Source: Pirellula sp. (lineage in GTDB: Bacteria > Planctomycetota > Planctomycetia > Pirellulales > Lacipirellulaceae). Taken from it: 64,000 nt of DNA. The notes beneath the pieces were generated by a model. That model saw nothing but the letters and a program-made list of their open reading frames with translations. It was not told the origin of the DNA and ran no database searches. Position numbers and translations under genes: made by a program. This document shows, one piece after another, positions 19,315 to 28,241 of this stretch. Positions within the stretch are counted from its first letter, which is position 1; each line of letters starts with the position of its first letter. The stretch is taken from the NCBI GenBank assembly GCA_013822725.1, contig PNKX01000010.1:124001-188000 (forward strand), in the 5' to 3' direction.

Positions 19315-19403
19315 GCAGCCCTCGGCTCCGCCGGGGGGTAGCGCTCCGCAGGGCGCCGCCAAACGGCGTGGTTGCCGACCCCCTGGCGGAGCCAGGGGCT
19401 GAA
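19315..19403 (+). repeat. BIME-like double hairpin, copy A
   Basis: Two inverted arms, GCAGCCCTCGGCTCCGCC... and ...GGCGGAGCCAGGGGCTG, flank a ~40-base centre. Each arm is itself a hairpin closed around a 3-base loop. It lies in the convergent gap between the GH44 and lipid-kinase genes. Copies B and C are at 25810 and 28152. Confidence 0.8.
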
Positions 19404-19505
19404 AGCGCCGACTGGCGGGCGCGCAACCTCGCCAAGTAAGCGCACCATAGCACAATGAGCGGCCCATGTGGGTAACGACTTTTGGCCACCCCCGGCGGCT
19501 GACGC

Positions 19506-20432
19506 CTAGTCGGCATTGACGTTGGCGACTACCTGCAGCACGCCCGGCAGCACGTTGACCTGCAACTCGTGCTCACCCTCTTCCGGCCGCAGCCATGGCT
19601 CGCCGTCGACGTGGGCGGCGAGCGGAATGTCGCTGCGGACCGTCATCGTCGCGAACTCTCCCTGCTCGATCCAGCCATCCTGCGTTCGGTCGCGGCGCAG
19701 CGATTTGTAGATTTCCCACACGAGCCGCAGTCGCGACGCCGGCGGGGCGATCAAGTAGTCGAAGCGGCCGTCGTCGATCTGCGCGCTCGGCGTCAAATAG
19801 AACCGCCCGCCGGAGCGGCAACCGTTGCTGATCGACAGAATCGCCGACTCGCGCATCCGTTCGACGCCGTCGACGGTCAGCTGCAGCTTCGCCAACGGCG
19901 GCCGACGCCACAGCGTCTGCAGCACGGCGCGGAGGTACAATCCTGAACCGCGCGGCCATTGCAGTTCGTGACTCGCAAGGTTGATCTGTCCTTCGAGCAG
20001 CGCGCCTAGGTTGTTAATTGAATATCGCCGGCGGCAAGTCCCCGTCTCCACCAGGGCGGCGTCGACGGCTCGCGTGGCGCCGTGTGCGAGCAACTTGGCG
20101 TTGCGCTCGAAATCCTTATCAATGCCGAGCGCGAACGCGAAGTCGTTCCCCGAGCCGGCGGGAATGATCCCCAGCGGCGGCCGCTGCTCAGCCGGCAGGG
20201 CGAGCAACCCGTTGGCGACTTCGTGCACCGTCCCGTCGCCGCCGATCGCGACGACGCCGTCGCAACCGTCGCGGGCCGCTTGTGCGGCCAGTTCCACCGC
20301 TTCGCCGCGTCGCGTTGTTTTCAGGAGTTGCAACTCCACGCGTCCGGCGAGCGCTTGTCGCAACGAGTCGGCCAGCAGCGCGGTGCGGCCGCGGTCCGCT
20401 TGAGGATTCAAGATGGCGGTGAGGCGGCGCAT
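19506..20432 (-). CDS. Diacylglycerol kinase family lipid kinase (YegS/BmrU-like)
   Basis: 308 residues. The N-terminal ILNPQADRGR nucleotide-binding element and the signature VVAIGGDGTVHEVANGLL (about residues 60-77) with GIIPAGSGNDFAFALG define the DAGK catalytic domain. The C-terminal beta domain carries SNGCRSGGRFYLTPSAQIDDGRFD. These enzymes phosphorylate diacylglycerol, ceramide or similar lipids at the membrane. It stands alone, convergent with GH44 and divergent from the membrane-protein gene at 20722. Confidence 0.9.
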   Translation of the reverse strand: MRRLTAILNPQADRGRTALLADSLRQALAGRVELQLLKTTRRGEAVELAAQAARDGCDGVVAIGGDGTVHEVANGLLALPAEQRPPLGIIPAGSGNDFAFALGIDKDFERNAKLLAHGATRAVDAALVETGTCRRRYSINNLGALLEGQINLASHELQWPRGSGLYLRAVLQTLWRRPPLAKLQLTVDGVERMRESAILSISNGCRSGGRFYLTPSAQIDDGRFDYLIAPPASRLRLVWEIYKSLRRDRTQDGWIEQGEFATMTVRSDIPLAAHVDGEPWLRPEEGEHELQVNVLPGVLQVVANVNAD

Positions 20433-20721
20433 GGCGTGTAGGGATTTACCCGCGAATCACGCGAATCAGCGCGAATGAAGCCATCGTCAAGTGAATTTCA
20501 TTCGCGCCAATTAGCGTGATTCGCGGGCTGCTTCCTCCTTCTTCCTTGGCGCTCTTGGCGTCCTTGGCGGTTCAAATCACTCGACGTCGTCGTTCACTCG
20601 GACGATGTCGTAGTTCTGTTGCTTTAGCCTATCGCCCCGTCTAAGCTGTTGTCGACGCTTCGGCCAGTAAAACGACCGGCAATTTGCCGTCACCTGTCCG
20701 CTCGCCCCTACGAATAAACGC
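20433..20721. repeat. Divergent gap with large palindrome and CGCCAAGG repeat
   Basis: Arms at 20449-20479 (CCCGCGAATCACGCGAATCA...) and 20497-20527 are inverted with four mismatches over 31 bases. At 20541-20574 a tandem CTTGGCG-type repeat is the exact reverse complement of 27111-27144. Nothing coding is seen. The promoter of the 20722 gene probably lies to the right of 20580. Confidence 0.75.
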
Positions 20722-21504
20722 ATGACGGGCTACGAAATTAAATCGTTGAGCATTGGCGGCCTCTTGGATCAAACGATCGCCGTCGTGAAGGACAATTTTG
20801 TTCTGTTAGTTTCAATCGCAGCGGTCTTGTATATACCCCTCGGATTGCTCAACGGCATTCTCATGGCGGAATTGCTGCCGAAGCCTCCGGGAATGTTCGC
20901 CGGCATGGATGAGCGTACGCTCTATCAAGAAGCATTCTTGTCAAATGCGCATGTCTTTATTCCGTTGACGATGGTCATTGGTTTTGTGTCGACGCCTTTG
21001 ACATACGGTGCGATGGTGCGGAGCATCGCCGGCGCCTACCTGGGTGAGACAATAAGCGTCGGGACGGCTTGGCGCCACGCTCTGCGGCGATCATTGTCTC
21101 TGATAGGCGGAAATCTCTTGTACGCGCTTCTTGTTGGGGTGGGAATGGTACTATGCCTTGTCCCGGGCATCCTCTTTGGCATTTGGTTCCTGTTTTACGG
21201 ACAAGGGATCATGGTCGAGGGGCTTGGAGTCGGGCCGTCAATGGCTCGCAGCAAAGAACTGGTCAAAGGCAGCATGGGCGTCGGTTTTGTGCTCGGCTTA
21301 CTTCTGAGCGTTATTTCCATCACGGTCACCCTCGCCAGCTCCGTGATTCCGCAACTTCATCTTGCCTATTCAATTCAGGTGTTCGTGCAGACTATTATGA
21401 TGATGCTGATGACGGCGGCCTCAACCGTTTTCTACTTCTCGTGTCGCTGTAAAACTGAAGACTTCGATCTGTTGCAAATGACCGCGGCGGTGGAAGCCGA
21501 ATAA
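20722..21504 (+). CDS. Multi-pass membrane protein of unknown function
   Basis: 260 residues with about six hydrophobic segments: FVLLVSIAAVLYIPLGLLNG, HVFIPLTMVIGFVSTPL, LLYALLVGVGMVLCLVPGIL, and others. The pattern YxIxxLSIGGLLDQTIAVVKDNF at the N-terminus and the run PGILFGIWFLFYGQGIMVEG resemble the YciC/glycerophosphodiesterase-membrane-domain superfamily. It stands 82 bases before the DUF4129 gene on the same strand and may belong to that membrane-protein cluster. No catalytic motif is seen. Confidence 0.75.
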   Translation: MTGYEIKSLSIGGLLDQTIAVVKDNFVLLVSIAAVLYIPLGLLNGILMAELLPKPPGMFAGMDERTLYQEAFLSNAHVFIPLTMVIGFVSTPLTYGAMVRSIAGAYLGETISVGTAWRHALRRSLSLIGGNLLYALLVGVGMVLCLVPGILFGIWFLFYGQGIMVEGLGVGPSMARSKELVKGSMGVGFVLGLLLSVISITVTLASSVIPQLHLAYSIQVFVQTIMMMLMTAASTVFYFSCRCKTEDFDLLQMTAAVEAE

Positions 21505-21586
21505 CGGCGACGGTGCGGTTCTAGGCTACCTAAGCCGTTGTTTAACGGGAGCTCGCCCTTCCCAGATTAGTTTCTGCGTCATCACA

Positions 21587-22234
21587 GTGAACTCCTCCTT
21601 CCCTCCCGCCGATGAAATCCGCGACACGGCGCGGTTGGTATTGGAACGTCCCGAGTTCCAAGTCGAAACGGCACCCCCCGGCGCCGAGCAACTGCTACAG
21701 TTTTTCGAGTGGCTGATCAAGCAGATTCTCAGACCATTCGCCTGGCTCTTCAACTCGATGGAGGGGTTGCCCGATCCGCTGCGCTGGCTTATCGTCATCG
21801 CCTTGTTCCTACTGCTCATCGCCCTGCTGGGGCATATCTTTTACACCGTGTTCAGCGTGTTGCGGCCGCCAGCGCGAAAGACGTCGCTGGTCGACGTGGC
21901 GCGCGGCAACGAGCTTCAGCCGGCGGACTTTGAGAAGCTGGCGGACGAAGCGGCGGCCGACCGGGATTACATCGGCGCCGTGCGCTGCCTCTTCCGCGCG
22001 GTTTTGGTCGGCTTGCAGCAGCGCGAACAAAAGCGACTCCGTCCTGGCATTACCAATCGCGAGATTCTATCGCGGTTGCGCGACGCGCGACTGATCGAGG
22101 CGATGCGACTCTTCGTCGAAACGATCGACGCCGGCTGGTATGGTCGGCAGCCGTGCGGCGAGGGGGAGTATCGTCGCTGCCGTGAGGCGTACCAGCTGCT
22201 TCGCGGCCCAGGCGAGGCGCACGGCCATGCTTAG
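21587..22234 (+). CDS. DUF4129 domain membrane protein
   Basis: 215 residues from a GTG start. Transmembrane helix about 67-90 (LRWLIVIALFLLLIALLGHI). The C-terminal DUF4129 region reads DRDYIGAVRCLFRAVLVGLQQREQKRLRPGITNREILSRL, then FVETIDAGWYG. DUF4129 proteins travel with DUF4350, MoxR and DUF58 genes. The stop overlaps the next start by 8 bases, so the genes are coupled. Confidence 0.85.
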   Translation: MNSSFPPADEIRDTARLVLERPEFQVETAPPGAEQLLQFFEWLIKQILRPFAWLFNSMEGLPDPLRWLIVIALFLLLIALLGHIFYTVFSVLRPPARKTSLVDVARGNELQPADFEKLADEAAADRDYIGAVRCLFRAVLVGLQQREQKRLRPGITNREILSRLRDARLIEAMRLFVETIDAGWYGRQPCGEGEYRRCREAYQLLRGPGEAHGHA

Positions 22235-23549
22235 CGCCCGCAATGTGATCTCCGCCGTCGTGGTGCTCGTGGTTCTCTCGCTCGGCAGCGGGCTGTGGAT
22301 GCTGTTCGCCAACACGCCGGGCGACGACGGCTGGGGCGCCGACTCGATGGGGGTGCGCGCCAGCGGTTTTCGCGGCGCCCACGATACGTTGTTGGCGCTT
22401 GGCGTTCCGGTCGAACGACAACTGATTCCGAGCGTTGCCGCCGCCGATCTCGACGCCACGTTCGTCCTGTGGGCGCCGCTCGACGCGATTGTGCAAACGG
22501 AGCCCGCCCACATTGCTCGACTCGCCGAGTGGGTAAAAAGCGGGGGCCGGCTTACCGTGACGGTACAGGGCGACGACAAAAGTCTGTTCGCCGACGCGCG
22601 GGCGTCGATCGTCAAAGAACCCAAAGACGTCCTGACCGAACTTGGCCTTCCTGAAGTCTTCTTCCTGAAGACCAACGTCATGCCGGAGGGGAACGTCGTC
22701 GACCTCGTCGACGCTGCGGCCGGGCGTCCTTGGCGCAAGCTCGCCACACGTTGGCTCAAAGAAGCCTCGACCAAAGTTCGCTATGTGCCGGTGAAACTCC
22801 TAGGCGATTGCCGCGAGTGGACAGGGATCAAGTCGGTCTGTCTGCCCGAGGAGGAAACTTGGACGATCACCTACGACGCGCCGCAACCGACTGGACGCAT
22901 CACCTTCGCCGACGTGAAAGGCGAGGAGCAAACGCTCGCGGCGATCTTTCCGGTCGGCGCGGGTGAAGTCGCCGTCATGGCGGCGCCGGCCGTCGCGTCG
23001 AACTGGCTGCTCGGCGAAGCGGACAACAGCCCGCTCACGATGCAACTGATGACCCTTGGCCAATCGCGCGTCCTCGTCGACGAGTTCTATCACGGGCTGA
23101 CGATTCGCGGCAACGCCCTCTGGCTGCTGACTCAGCCGGGCTACGCCGCCCTGGCGCTGGCGATCGTGGCGCTTTTAGGCGTGTGGATTTGGCGTTCCGC
23201 GCTGTTTCTCGGTCCGCCGCTCGATGACCGTCCCGTTTCGCGTCGTTCGATCGGCGAATATCTCGACGCCATGTCTCGATTCTTGCTCCGCGGTCGCGGC
23301 AGCAGTCGGCTTGTCCTGGCGGAAGTCCGCAGCGGCGCGTTATGGTCGATGGCCGACGGCGCCGGCCTGCCGCCCGATATGGACGACGTTGATCGGATTG
23401 CCGCCGCGGTCGCCCGCCGCGACCCGCAGCGCGCCGCCCGGCTGGAGGCGGCCGTCAAAAACGCCGACGATGTGCTGTCGACGCCCGACGCCAAAGAAGT
23501 GACGATTCTCGCAGCCCTCCGAAAGGTGAACGATTGTCTCTCGAATTGA
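22227..23549 (+). CDS. DUF4350 domain-containing membrane protein
   Basis: 440 residues from ATG 22227, chosen because it gives an N-terminal membrane helix (NVISAVVVLVVLSLGSGLWM) and an 8-base overlap with the DUF4129 stop. The DUF4350 region follows (ANTPGDDGWGADSMGVRASG, LGVPVERQLIP, FVLWAPLDAI). A second helix is near residues 305-325 (GYAALALAIVALLGVWIW). It overlaps the MoxR gene by 16 bases. DUF4350 proteins have a GATase-like fold and are predicted to support the MoxR/DUF58 system; the biochemical role is unproven. Confidence 0.85.
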   Translation: MLSARNVISAVVVLVVLSLGSGLWMLFANTPGDDGWGADSMGVRASGFRGAHDTLLALGVPVERQLIPSVAAADLDATFVLWAPLDAIVQTEPAHIARLAEWVKSGGRLTVTVQGDDKSLFADARASIVKEPKDVLTELGLPEVFFLKTNVMPEGNVVDLVDAAAGRPWRKLATRWLKEASTKVRYVPVKLLGDCREWTGIKSVCLPEEETWTITYDAPQPTGRITFADVKGEEQTLAAIFPVGAGEVAVMAAPAVASNWLLGEADNSPLTMQLMTLGQSRVLVDEFYHGLTIRGNALWLLTQPGYAALALAIVALLGVWIWRSALFLGPPLDDRPVSRRSIGEYLDAMSRFLLRGRGSSRLVLAEVRSGALWSMADGAGLPPDMDDVDRIAAAVARRDPQRAARLEAAVKNADDVLSTPDAKEVTILAALRKVNDCLSN

Positions 23550-24481
23550 AATATCGCGCGATCCGCGATGAAATCGCCAAAGTGGTGTTCGGCCAGGACG
23601 ACACGATCGAGTTAGCGCTCGCCGCGCTGTTCAGCAGCGGTCACGTCTTGCTTGAAGGCCCTCCGGGCGTGGCCAAGACGCTGCTCGTCCGCACGATTGC
23701 GGCGTCGCTCAACCTGCAGTATCGGCGCGTGCAGATGACGCCCGACCTGCTGCCGAACGACATCACCGGCTCGTCGATTTATCGCGAGGAGGCGCGCGAC
23801 TTCGAATTTCGTCCCGGGCCCGTCTTTACCAACTTTCTCTTGGCCGACGAGATCAATCGCGCTTCGGCCCGCACACAGGCGGCGCTGCTGGAAGCGATGC
23901 AGGAGCAAAGCGTCACCTACGACGGCGTCACTCACACGTTGCCCGACCCGTTCGTGACGTTCGCCACCCAGAATCCGATCGAACAAGAGGGAACCTACCC
24001 GCTGCCGCTGGCGCAACTCGACCGGTTCATGTTCAAGGTGATCGTCGACTATCCGGCCCAAGGCGAAGAGCATCGCGTGTTGAGCGAACATCACGCCACC
24101 GGCGGTCGCTCCGACCCGGCGCGGATGAATGTGCAGCCTGTGCTGAACCAGGCCGACATCATCGCCGCCCGACAGGAGATTCGCCAAACGCATGTCCGCG
24201 ACGAGGTGGTCGACTACGTCTGCCGCCTGCTGCGGGCGACGCGCGAGGATGATTCGCTGGCGGTCGGCGCCAGCCCCCGCTCGGGATTGATGTTGCTGAT
24301 GGGGGCCAAGAGTCTCGCTCGCTTTGCCGGTCGCGACTATGTGACGCCAGACGACGTCAAGCATGCGCTTCTCCCCGCGATGCGGCATCGCGTGGTGCTC
24401 AGTCCCTCGGCGGAACTGGAAGGAGCGACCACCAACGAGGTGCTGGCTAATCTGCTCGAAGCGGTCGAGGTTCCCCGGTGA
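23534..24481 (+). CDS. MoxR family AAA+ ATPase
   Basis: 315 residues from TTG 23534, which has AAAGGTGA just upstream. Walker A is GPPGVAKT (about residues 42-49) and Walker B is FLLADEINRASARTQAALLEAMQE. The MoxR motifs RVQMTPDLLPNDITGSSIY, VTFATQNPIEQEGTYPLP and LDRFMFKV are all present. MoxR proteins act as chaperone-like ATPases, usually on vWA/DUF58 partners, which matches the four-base overlap with the DUF58 gene downstream. Confidence 0.95.
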   Translation: MSLELKYRAIRDEIAKVVFGQDDTIELALAALFSSGHVLLEGPPGVAKTLLVRTIAASLNLQYRRVQMTPDLLPNDITGSSIYREEARDFEFRPGPVFTNFLLADEINRASARTQAALLEAMQEQSVTYDGVTHTLPDPFVTFATQNPIEQEGTYPLPLAQLDRFMFKVIVDYPAQGEEHRVLSEHHATGGRSDPARMNVQPVLNQADIIAARQEIRQTHVRDEVVDYVCRLLRATREDDSLAVGASPRSGLMLLMGAKSLARFAGRDYVTPDDVKHALLPAMRHRVVLSPSAELEGATTNEVLANLLEAVEVPR

Positions 24482-25800
24482 GCGTGCGTCCCGCGCCACG
24501 GCTGTTGTGGGGCGTCGCCGCGGCGGGAGCGCTCGCGCCGGTGGCGTTCGTTTGGCCGCCGATGCTGTGGGTGATGGTCGCCGCCTGGCTGGGGTTGATC
24601 GCCGCTGCGATCGCCGACTTTCGCGCGCTGCGTCCGATGGTCGAGGGGCTGCGCGTCTCACGACGCTTGCCGGTGAACGCGGCGCGCGGCTTGCCGCTGC
24701 TGTCGGAGTTGACGCTGCACAACGAAGGGAAGCGCGCCGTCAGCGCGATGCTTCGCGACGTGGTGCCGCCCGCGGCGCTGGAGGGGCCTGAGTTCACGCC
24801 GCTGCGTCTCGATGCCGGCGATCGCGAGCAGGTGATTGCGCGGCTGACGATTCCGATTCGGGGCCGGCATCGGTTCGGGCCGGCGTGGGCGCGCGTCGTG
24901 GGGCCGCTCGGCTTGCTGGAGATGCAGCGGCAGTTCGACTCCACGGGCGTCGTCAAAGTTCTCCCCGAAACCTACGCCTCGCGCGAAACGCTCAGCCAAG
25001 ATCAGCGCGCCCGGCTCTTGCAGCTCGACAAACTGACGAAGGCCCGCAGCCATGGCGCCGGGAGCGAGTTCGAATCGCTCGCCGAGTACCGCCCCGGCGA
25101 CGATCCGCGGCGGATCGACTGGCGCACGACCGCCCGCATCCGCCGGCCGGTGATCCGCCGCTATCAGGTCGAGCGCCACCGCGACGTCATGATCGCCGTC
25201 GACTGCGGCCGGTTGATGGGCGCCTCGGTCGGCAACGGCACGAAGCTCGATTGCGCGGTCGACGCCGCGCTAATGCTGGCTCGCGTTGCGCTGCAGACCG
25301 GAGACCGCTGCGGGATCGCAGTGTTCGACGACGCGGTGCGCGGATATCTGGCGCCGGTCGCGGGCGCGAGTTCGATCGGGCCGTTGGCCGAGCAGGTGTA
25401 CGCTCTCGACTCGAAGATGCGGGAGTCGGACTTCGGCGCGATGTTCGCCGACCTGCAATTGCGGCAACCGCGGCGGTCGTTGATTGTCATCATTTCCGAT
25501 CTGGTCGACGTCGAAACGTCGGAGCGGATGCGCTCGTCGCTGAGCCGGCTCGCCCAACGCCACGTCGTGCTGCTCGCCGCGCTGCAGACGCCGCTGTTGA
25601 CGCAGTCGATTCAGGGGGAGGTGACGACGATGCTCGCCGCCGCGCGCAAAGGCGTGGCGTTTCGGCTGCTGCGCCAACGGCAACGGGCGCTTCACTCCAT
25701 CCGCCGCGCGGGCGTTCATGTTCTCGACGTGAGGCCGAGCGAACTGACCATTCCGCTGATTAATCAGTTTATTGATTTGCGGTCGCAAGATTTGCTGTAG
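24478..25800 (+). CDS. DUF58 domain protein
   Basis: 440 residues from GTG 24478, which overlaps the MoxR stop (GTGA). Two N-terminal membrane helices (about 10-45). The DUF58 core is SEFESLAEYRPGDDPRRIDW, then ARIRRPVIRRYQVERHRDVM, followed by a vWA-like region (MIAVDCGRLMGASVG, VIISDLVDVETSERM). The MIDAS serines are not well conserved. It is the usual partner of MoxR in a surface- or stress-related complex. Confidence 0.93.
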   Translation: MSVRPAPRLLWGVAAAGALAPVAFVWPPMLWVMVAAWLGLIAAAIADFRALRPMVEGLRVSRRLPVNAARGLPLLSELTLHNEGKRAVSAMLRDVVPPAALEGPEFTPLRLDAGDREQVIARLTIPIRGRHRFGPAWARVVGPLGLLEMQRQFDSTGVVKVLPETYASRETLSQDQRARLLQLDKLTKARSHGAGSEFESLAEYRPGDDPRRIDWRTTARIRRPVIRRYQVERHRDVMIAVDCGRLMGASVGNGTKLDCAVDAALMLARVALQTGDRCGIAVFDDAVRGYLAPVAGASSIGPLAEQVYALDSKMRESDFGAMFADLQLRQPRRSLIVIISDLVDVETSERMRSSLSRLAQRHVVLLAALQTPLLTQSIQGEVTTMLAAARKGVAFRLLRQRQRALHSIRRAGVHVLDVRPSELTIPLINQFIDLRSQDLL

Positions 25801-25809
25801 CCGCTCATT

Positions 25810-25898
25810 GCAGCCCCCGGCTCCGCCGGGGGGTCGGTCACCATACCGGTATGCGTCGTCATGCGGTGCGCAACCCCCCGGCGGAGCCGGGGGCTGAA
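25810..25898 (-). repeat. BIME-like double hairpin, copy B (inverted)
   Basis: Arms CCCCCGGCTCCGCCGGGGG and its inverted partner flank a centre whose reverse complement closely matches the centre of copy C (GACGACGCATACCGGTATGG versus GACGACGCCTACCGGCATGG). It fills the convergent gap between the DUF58 and SpoIIM genes and could also stop transcription from both sides. Confidence 0.85.
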
Positions 25899-25913
25899 GA
25901 AGGCTCGCGCGGC

Positions 25914-26969
25914 TTAGCGCGCTGCGGCGGCGCTCGCCACAAAGAGGAGATCATTATTCGCCGGCGTTGCCGCCAGCAGCGCCTCGCGCTGCCGACTCCG
26001 ACGCTCGCGGATCGCCCCGTGAGCGAGGTACAGCACCCAGAACGCTGCGCTCGCCGCCGCAAACGCCAAACGTGCGTTCGTCGAGAGATGACTCTGCCGC
26101 AAGTAACTCTCGATCACCGCCGCCGCGACGAGCATGCCGGCGACGCCGATCGCCATGGCGCCTGCTTCGATGCCGGCGCGCCGCAGGCTTTCGGTTCGCG
26201 ACAACAGCCCCGGGCTGATCACCGCCTGCCCGAGTCGCAGCCCTACGCCCCCGCAGAGAATGATCGCGCCGATTTCGGTCACGCCGTGCGGCAGAATCCA
26301 CGCCCACATTTCGGTGGTGATTCCGGCGCGATAGTGAATCACGACGAACGAGCCCATGATCATCCCGTTGAAGATCATCAGGAATACGGTCGGCACGGCC
26401 GCCAGAACGCCGAGACCCAGGGCGAGAATGCCAACCTTGAGATTGTGGGTGAACAGGAACGACGCGAAGAAGAACTTCTCGCCGCTCCCTTGCTCGCGCC
26501 CGCTGCGCAGTATTTCGAGCAGTTGGTCACGGCTGGCGCCCGGCTGCCGTGGATCGCCGTTCGGCATCAGAGCGTACGCCGCGACCGGGTCGCTGAGCGA
26601 AGCAAAGAAGGCGAGCAGCGCCCCGGCGATCAGCAACAGAGCCGACGCGAGATGGTAACGCCAGTTCCGCACGATCAGCCGGGCGAAGCCTTCGTTGGCG
26701 AATTGCCACGCCCCTTGGAACATCGACTGCCTTGGCGGCAAATAAATGACGCTGTGGGCCGCCGAGGCGAGATTGTTAAGATATTGCTGCAACTGCCGAT
26801 CGGTGCTGCGGGTCGAAACCTGCGCGAGATGAATCGTCGTCCGCCGATAGAGCAGATCGAGCCGCGAGAGTTCTTCGGGCGTCAGGCTTTTCGGCGAACG
26901 CCGGGCGCGCTGGACCAGTTGATCGAGTTCGTCCCAAATCGGCTTGTTGCGACTGAAGAAATGACTCAT
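25914..26969 (-). CDS. SpoIIM-like (stage II sporulation protein M family) membrane protein
   Basis: 351 residues. The soluble N-terminus (WDELDQLVQRARR..LSRLDLLYRRTTIHLAQ) matches the lead-in of SpoIIM-family proteins. Several membrane segments follow, including FLFTHNLKVGILALGLGVLA and a conserved WAWILPHGVTEIGAIILCGG, the family's hallmark. Planctomycetes do not form endospores, so the role is not sporulation. It faces the MoxR/DUF58 genes and neighbours an RDD gene, the arrangement known from Actinobacteria and planctomycetes. Confidence 0.9.
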   Translation of the reverse strand: MSHFFSRNKPIWDELDQLVQRARRSPKSLTPEELSRLDLLYRRTTIHLAQVSTRSTDRQLQQYLNNLASAAHSVIYLPPRQSMFQGAWQFANEGFARLIVRNWRYHLASALLLIAGALLAFFASLSDPVAAYALMPNGDPRQPGASRDQLLEILRSGREQGSGEKFFFASFLFTHNLKVGILALGLGVLAAVPTVFLMIFNGMIMGSFVVIHYRAGITTEMWAWILPHGVTEIGAIILCGGVGLRLGQAVISPGLLSRTESLRRAGIEAGAMAIGVAGMLVAAAVIESYLRQSHLSTNARLAFAAASAAFWVLYLAHGAIRERRSRQREALLAATPANNDLLFVASAAAAR

Positions 26970-27328
26970 ATTTCGCTGGCCCCGAGCGACTGCTCGGCGA
27001 CTTCAAACAGTTGATTGAATATCGCATCGCGATGAACGCCTCGACCGCCGTCCTTCACGCGGCGACCATCATACCACAGGCGAACTGCCAAGTTGTTTTA
27101 ATTGAATTAATTGAACCGCCAAGGACGCCAAGAGCGCCAAGGAAATACAACAATCGTGGAACCGCCGATGAACGCAGATAAACTCAAATGCGGGAAGAAT
27201 TTGGGAATCTACGAGTTGCTATCTAATTTGCGTTTATTCGCGTTCATCGGCGGTTCCACTTCTTCCCTTGGCGCTCTTGGCGTCCTTGGAGGTTAATCTT
27301 TTAACTTTCAGCTCACCCGCTTCATACC
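26970..27328. repeat. 186-base imperfect palindrome in SpoIIM-RDD divergent gap
   Basis: 27111-27144 (AACCGCCAAGGACGCCAAGA...) pairs with 27263-27296. GTGGAACCGCCGATGAACGC (27156-27175) pairs with GCGTTCATCGGCGGTTCCAC (27239-27258) perfectly, and the match extends with mismatches further inward. The left end is the exact reverse complement of 20541-20574. A 61-codon reading frame inside it is a by-product of the repeat. Confidence 0.85.
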
Positions 27329-28144
27329 ATGAATAACAGCGTCGCCTTCGAAACGCCTGAAAACATTCACGTCTCTTACCGCACGGCGGGCGTTGGGACG
27401 CGGTTCGTCGCCTGGTTCGTCGACCAGTTGATCCTCAGCGTGTTTTGCATCGTCTTTTTCTTCGCCGCAATGATCGCCGGGGCGGCGCTGGGCCTGTCCT
27501 TGGGTGGGCTGTTCGACGACCTCGATCCGAAAGACCCGATGCAGAACGCCCGGCAGGTGCAACTCGTGATGTTCGGCATCAGCATCTTTATCTGGTCGCT
27601 CGGCAGTTTCTTCTATTTCGGCCTGAGCGAACTATTGATGCGCGGCCAAACGATCGGCAAGCGGCAGATGAACATCCGCGTCGTGAAGGCCGACGGCTTC
27701 GCTCTCGACCCGATGGGGGTGCTCATTCGGACGATCTTTCGCGTGGTCGACCAGATTCCGTTTCTCTGGATCGTTCCCGTCGTTTCCGCGCGGCAGCAGC
27801 GATTCGGCGATATGGCGGCTCGTACGCTCGTGGTGGCGGAGGACGCGGCCGAGATCAGCCCGCTGCGCGAAACGCTCGCCAAGCACCCGGCGGCCGAAAG
27901 CCGTTTTCGCTTTGACGTGACGATGCTGAAGAAGTGCCGGCCGGAAGATTACGAAGCCGTTGAGCAACTGCTCGAGCGGTGGCATGGCCTTGCCGAGCCG
28001 ATGCGCGACGCCGTCGCTGAGAAGATCACCACCGCGATGGCGACGAGAATGGGCTGCGGTCCCCCGCCGCCCAAGGAGCGCCGCGACTTTCTTATTGATC
28101 TGCTGGCTGCGGAGTTTCGACGGCAGAGCCGTGCGCTCGGTTAG
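27329..28144 (+). CDS. RDD family membrane protein
   Basis: 271 residues. The RDD features are GTRFVAWFVDQLILSVFCIV (Arg-Asp in helix 1), LFYFGL-like helix 2, GQTIGKRQMNIRVVKADG and RQQRFGDMAARTLVV. The C-terminal ~90 residues are soluble and charged. RDD proteins are poorly understood membrane proteins; some act as transporters. It sits with SpoIIM, MoxR and DUF58 genes, the usual companions. Confidence 0.9.
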   Translation: MNNSVAFETPENIHVSYRTAGVGTRFVAWFVDQLILSVFCIVFFFAAMIAGAALGLSLGGLFDDLDPKDPMQNARQVQLVMFGISIFIWSLGSFFYFGLSELLMRGQTIGKRQMNIRVVKADGFALDPMGVLIRTIFRVVDQIPFLWIVPVVSARQQRFGDMAARTLVVAEDAAEISPLRETLAKHPAAESRFRFDVTMLKKCRPEDYEAVEQLLERWHGLAEPMRDAVAEKITTAMATRMGCGPPPPKERRDFLIDLLAAEFRRQSRALG

Positions 28145-28151
28145 GGTGATT

Positions 28152-28240
28152 GCAGCCCCCGGCTCCGCCGGGGGGGTAGCGTTACGCGGGACGACGCCTA
28201 CCGGCATGGTGACCGACCCCCCGGCGGAGCCGGGGGCTGC
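28152..28240 (+). repeat. BIME-like double hairpin, copy C
   Basis: Arms GCAGCCCCCGGCTCCGCCGG... and ...CCGGCGGAGCCGGGGGCTGC surround a centre with ACGACGCCTACCGGCATGGT. It occupies the 97-base convergent gap between the RDD and PilZ genes. Confidence 0.85.
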
Positions 28241-28241
28241 A

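Noticed and set aside
23612..24661. 349-codon minus-strand open frame
   Set aside because: Antisense to the MoxR gene; low-complexity Arg/His-rich product without motifs.
27111..27296. 61-codon plus-strand frame (MNRQGRQERQG...)
   Set aside because: It translates the palindromic CGCCAAGG repeat itself; its termini are the two repeat arms.
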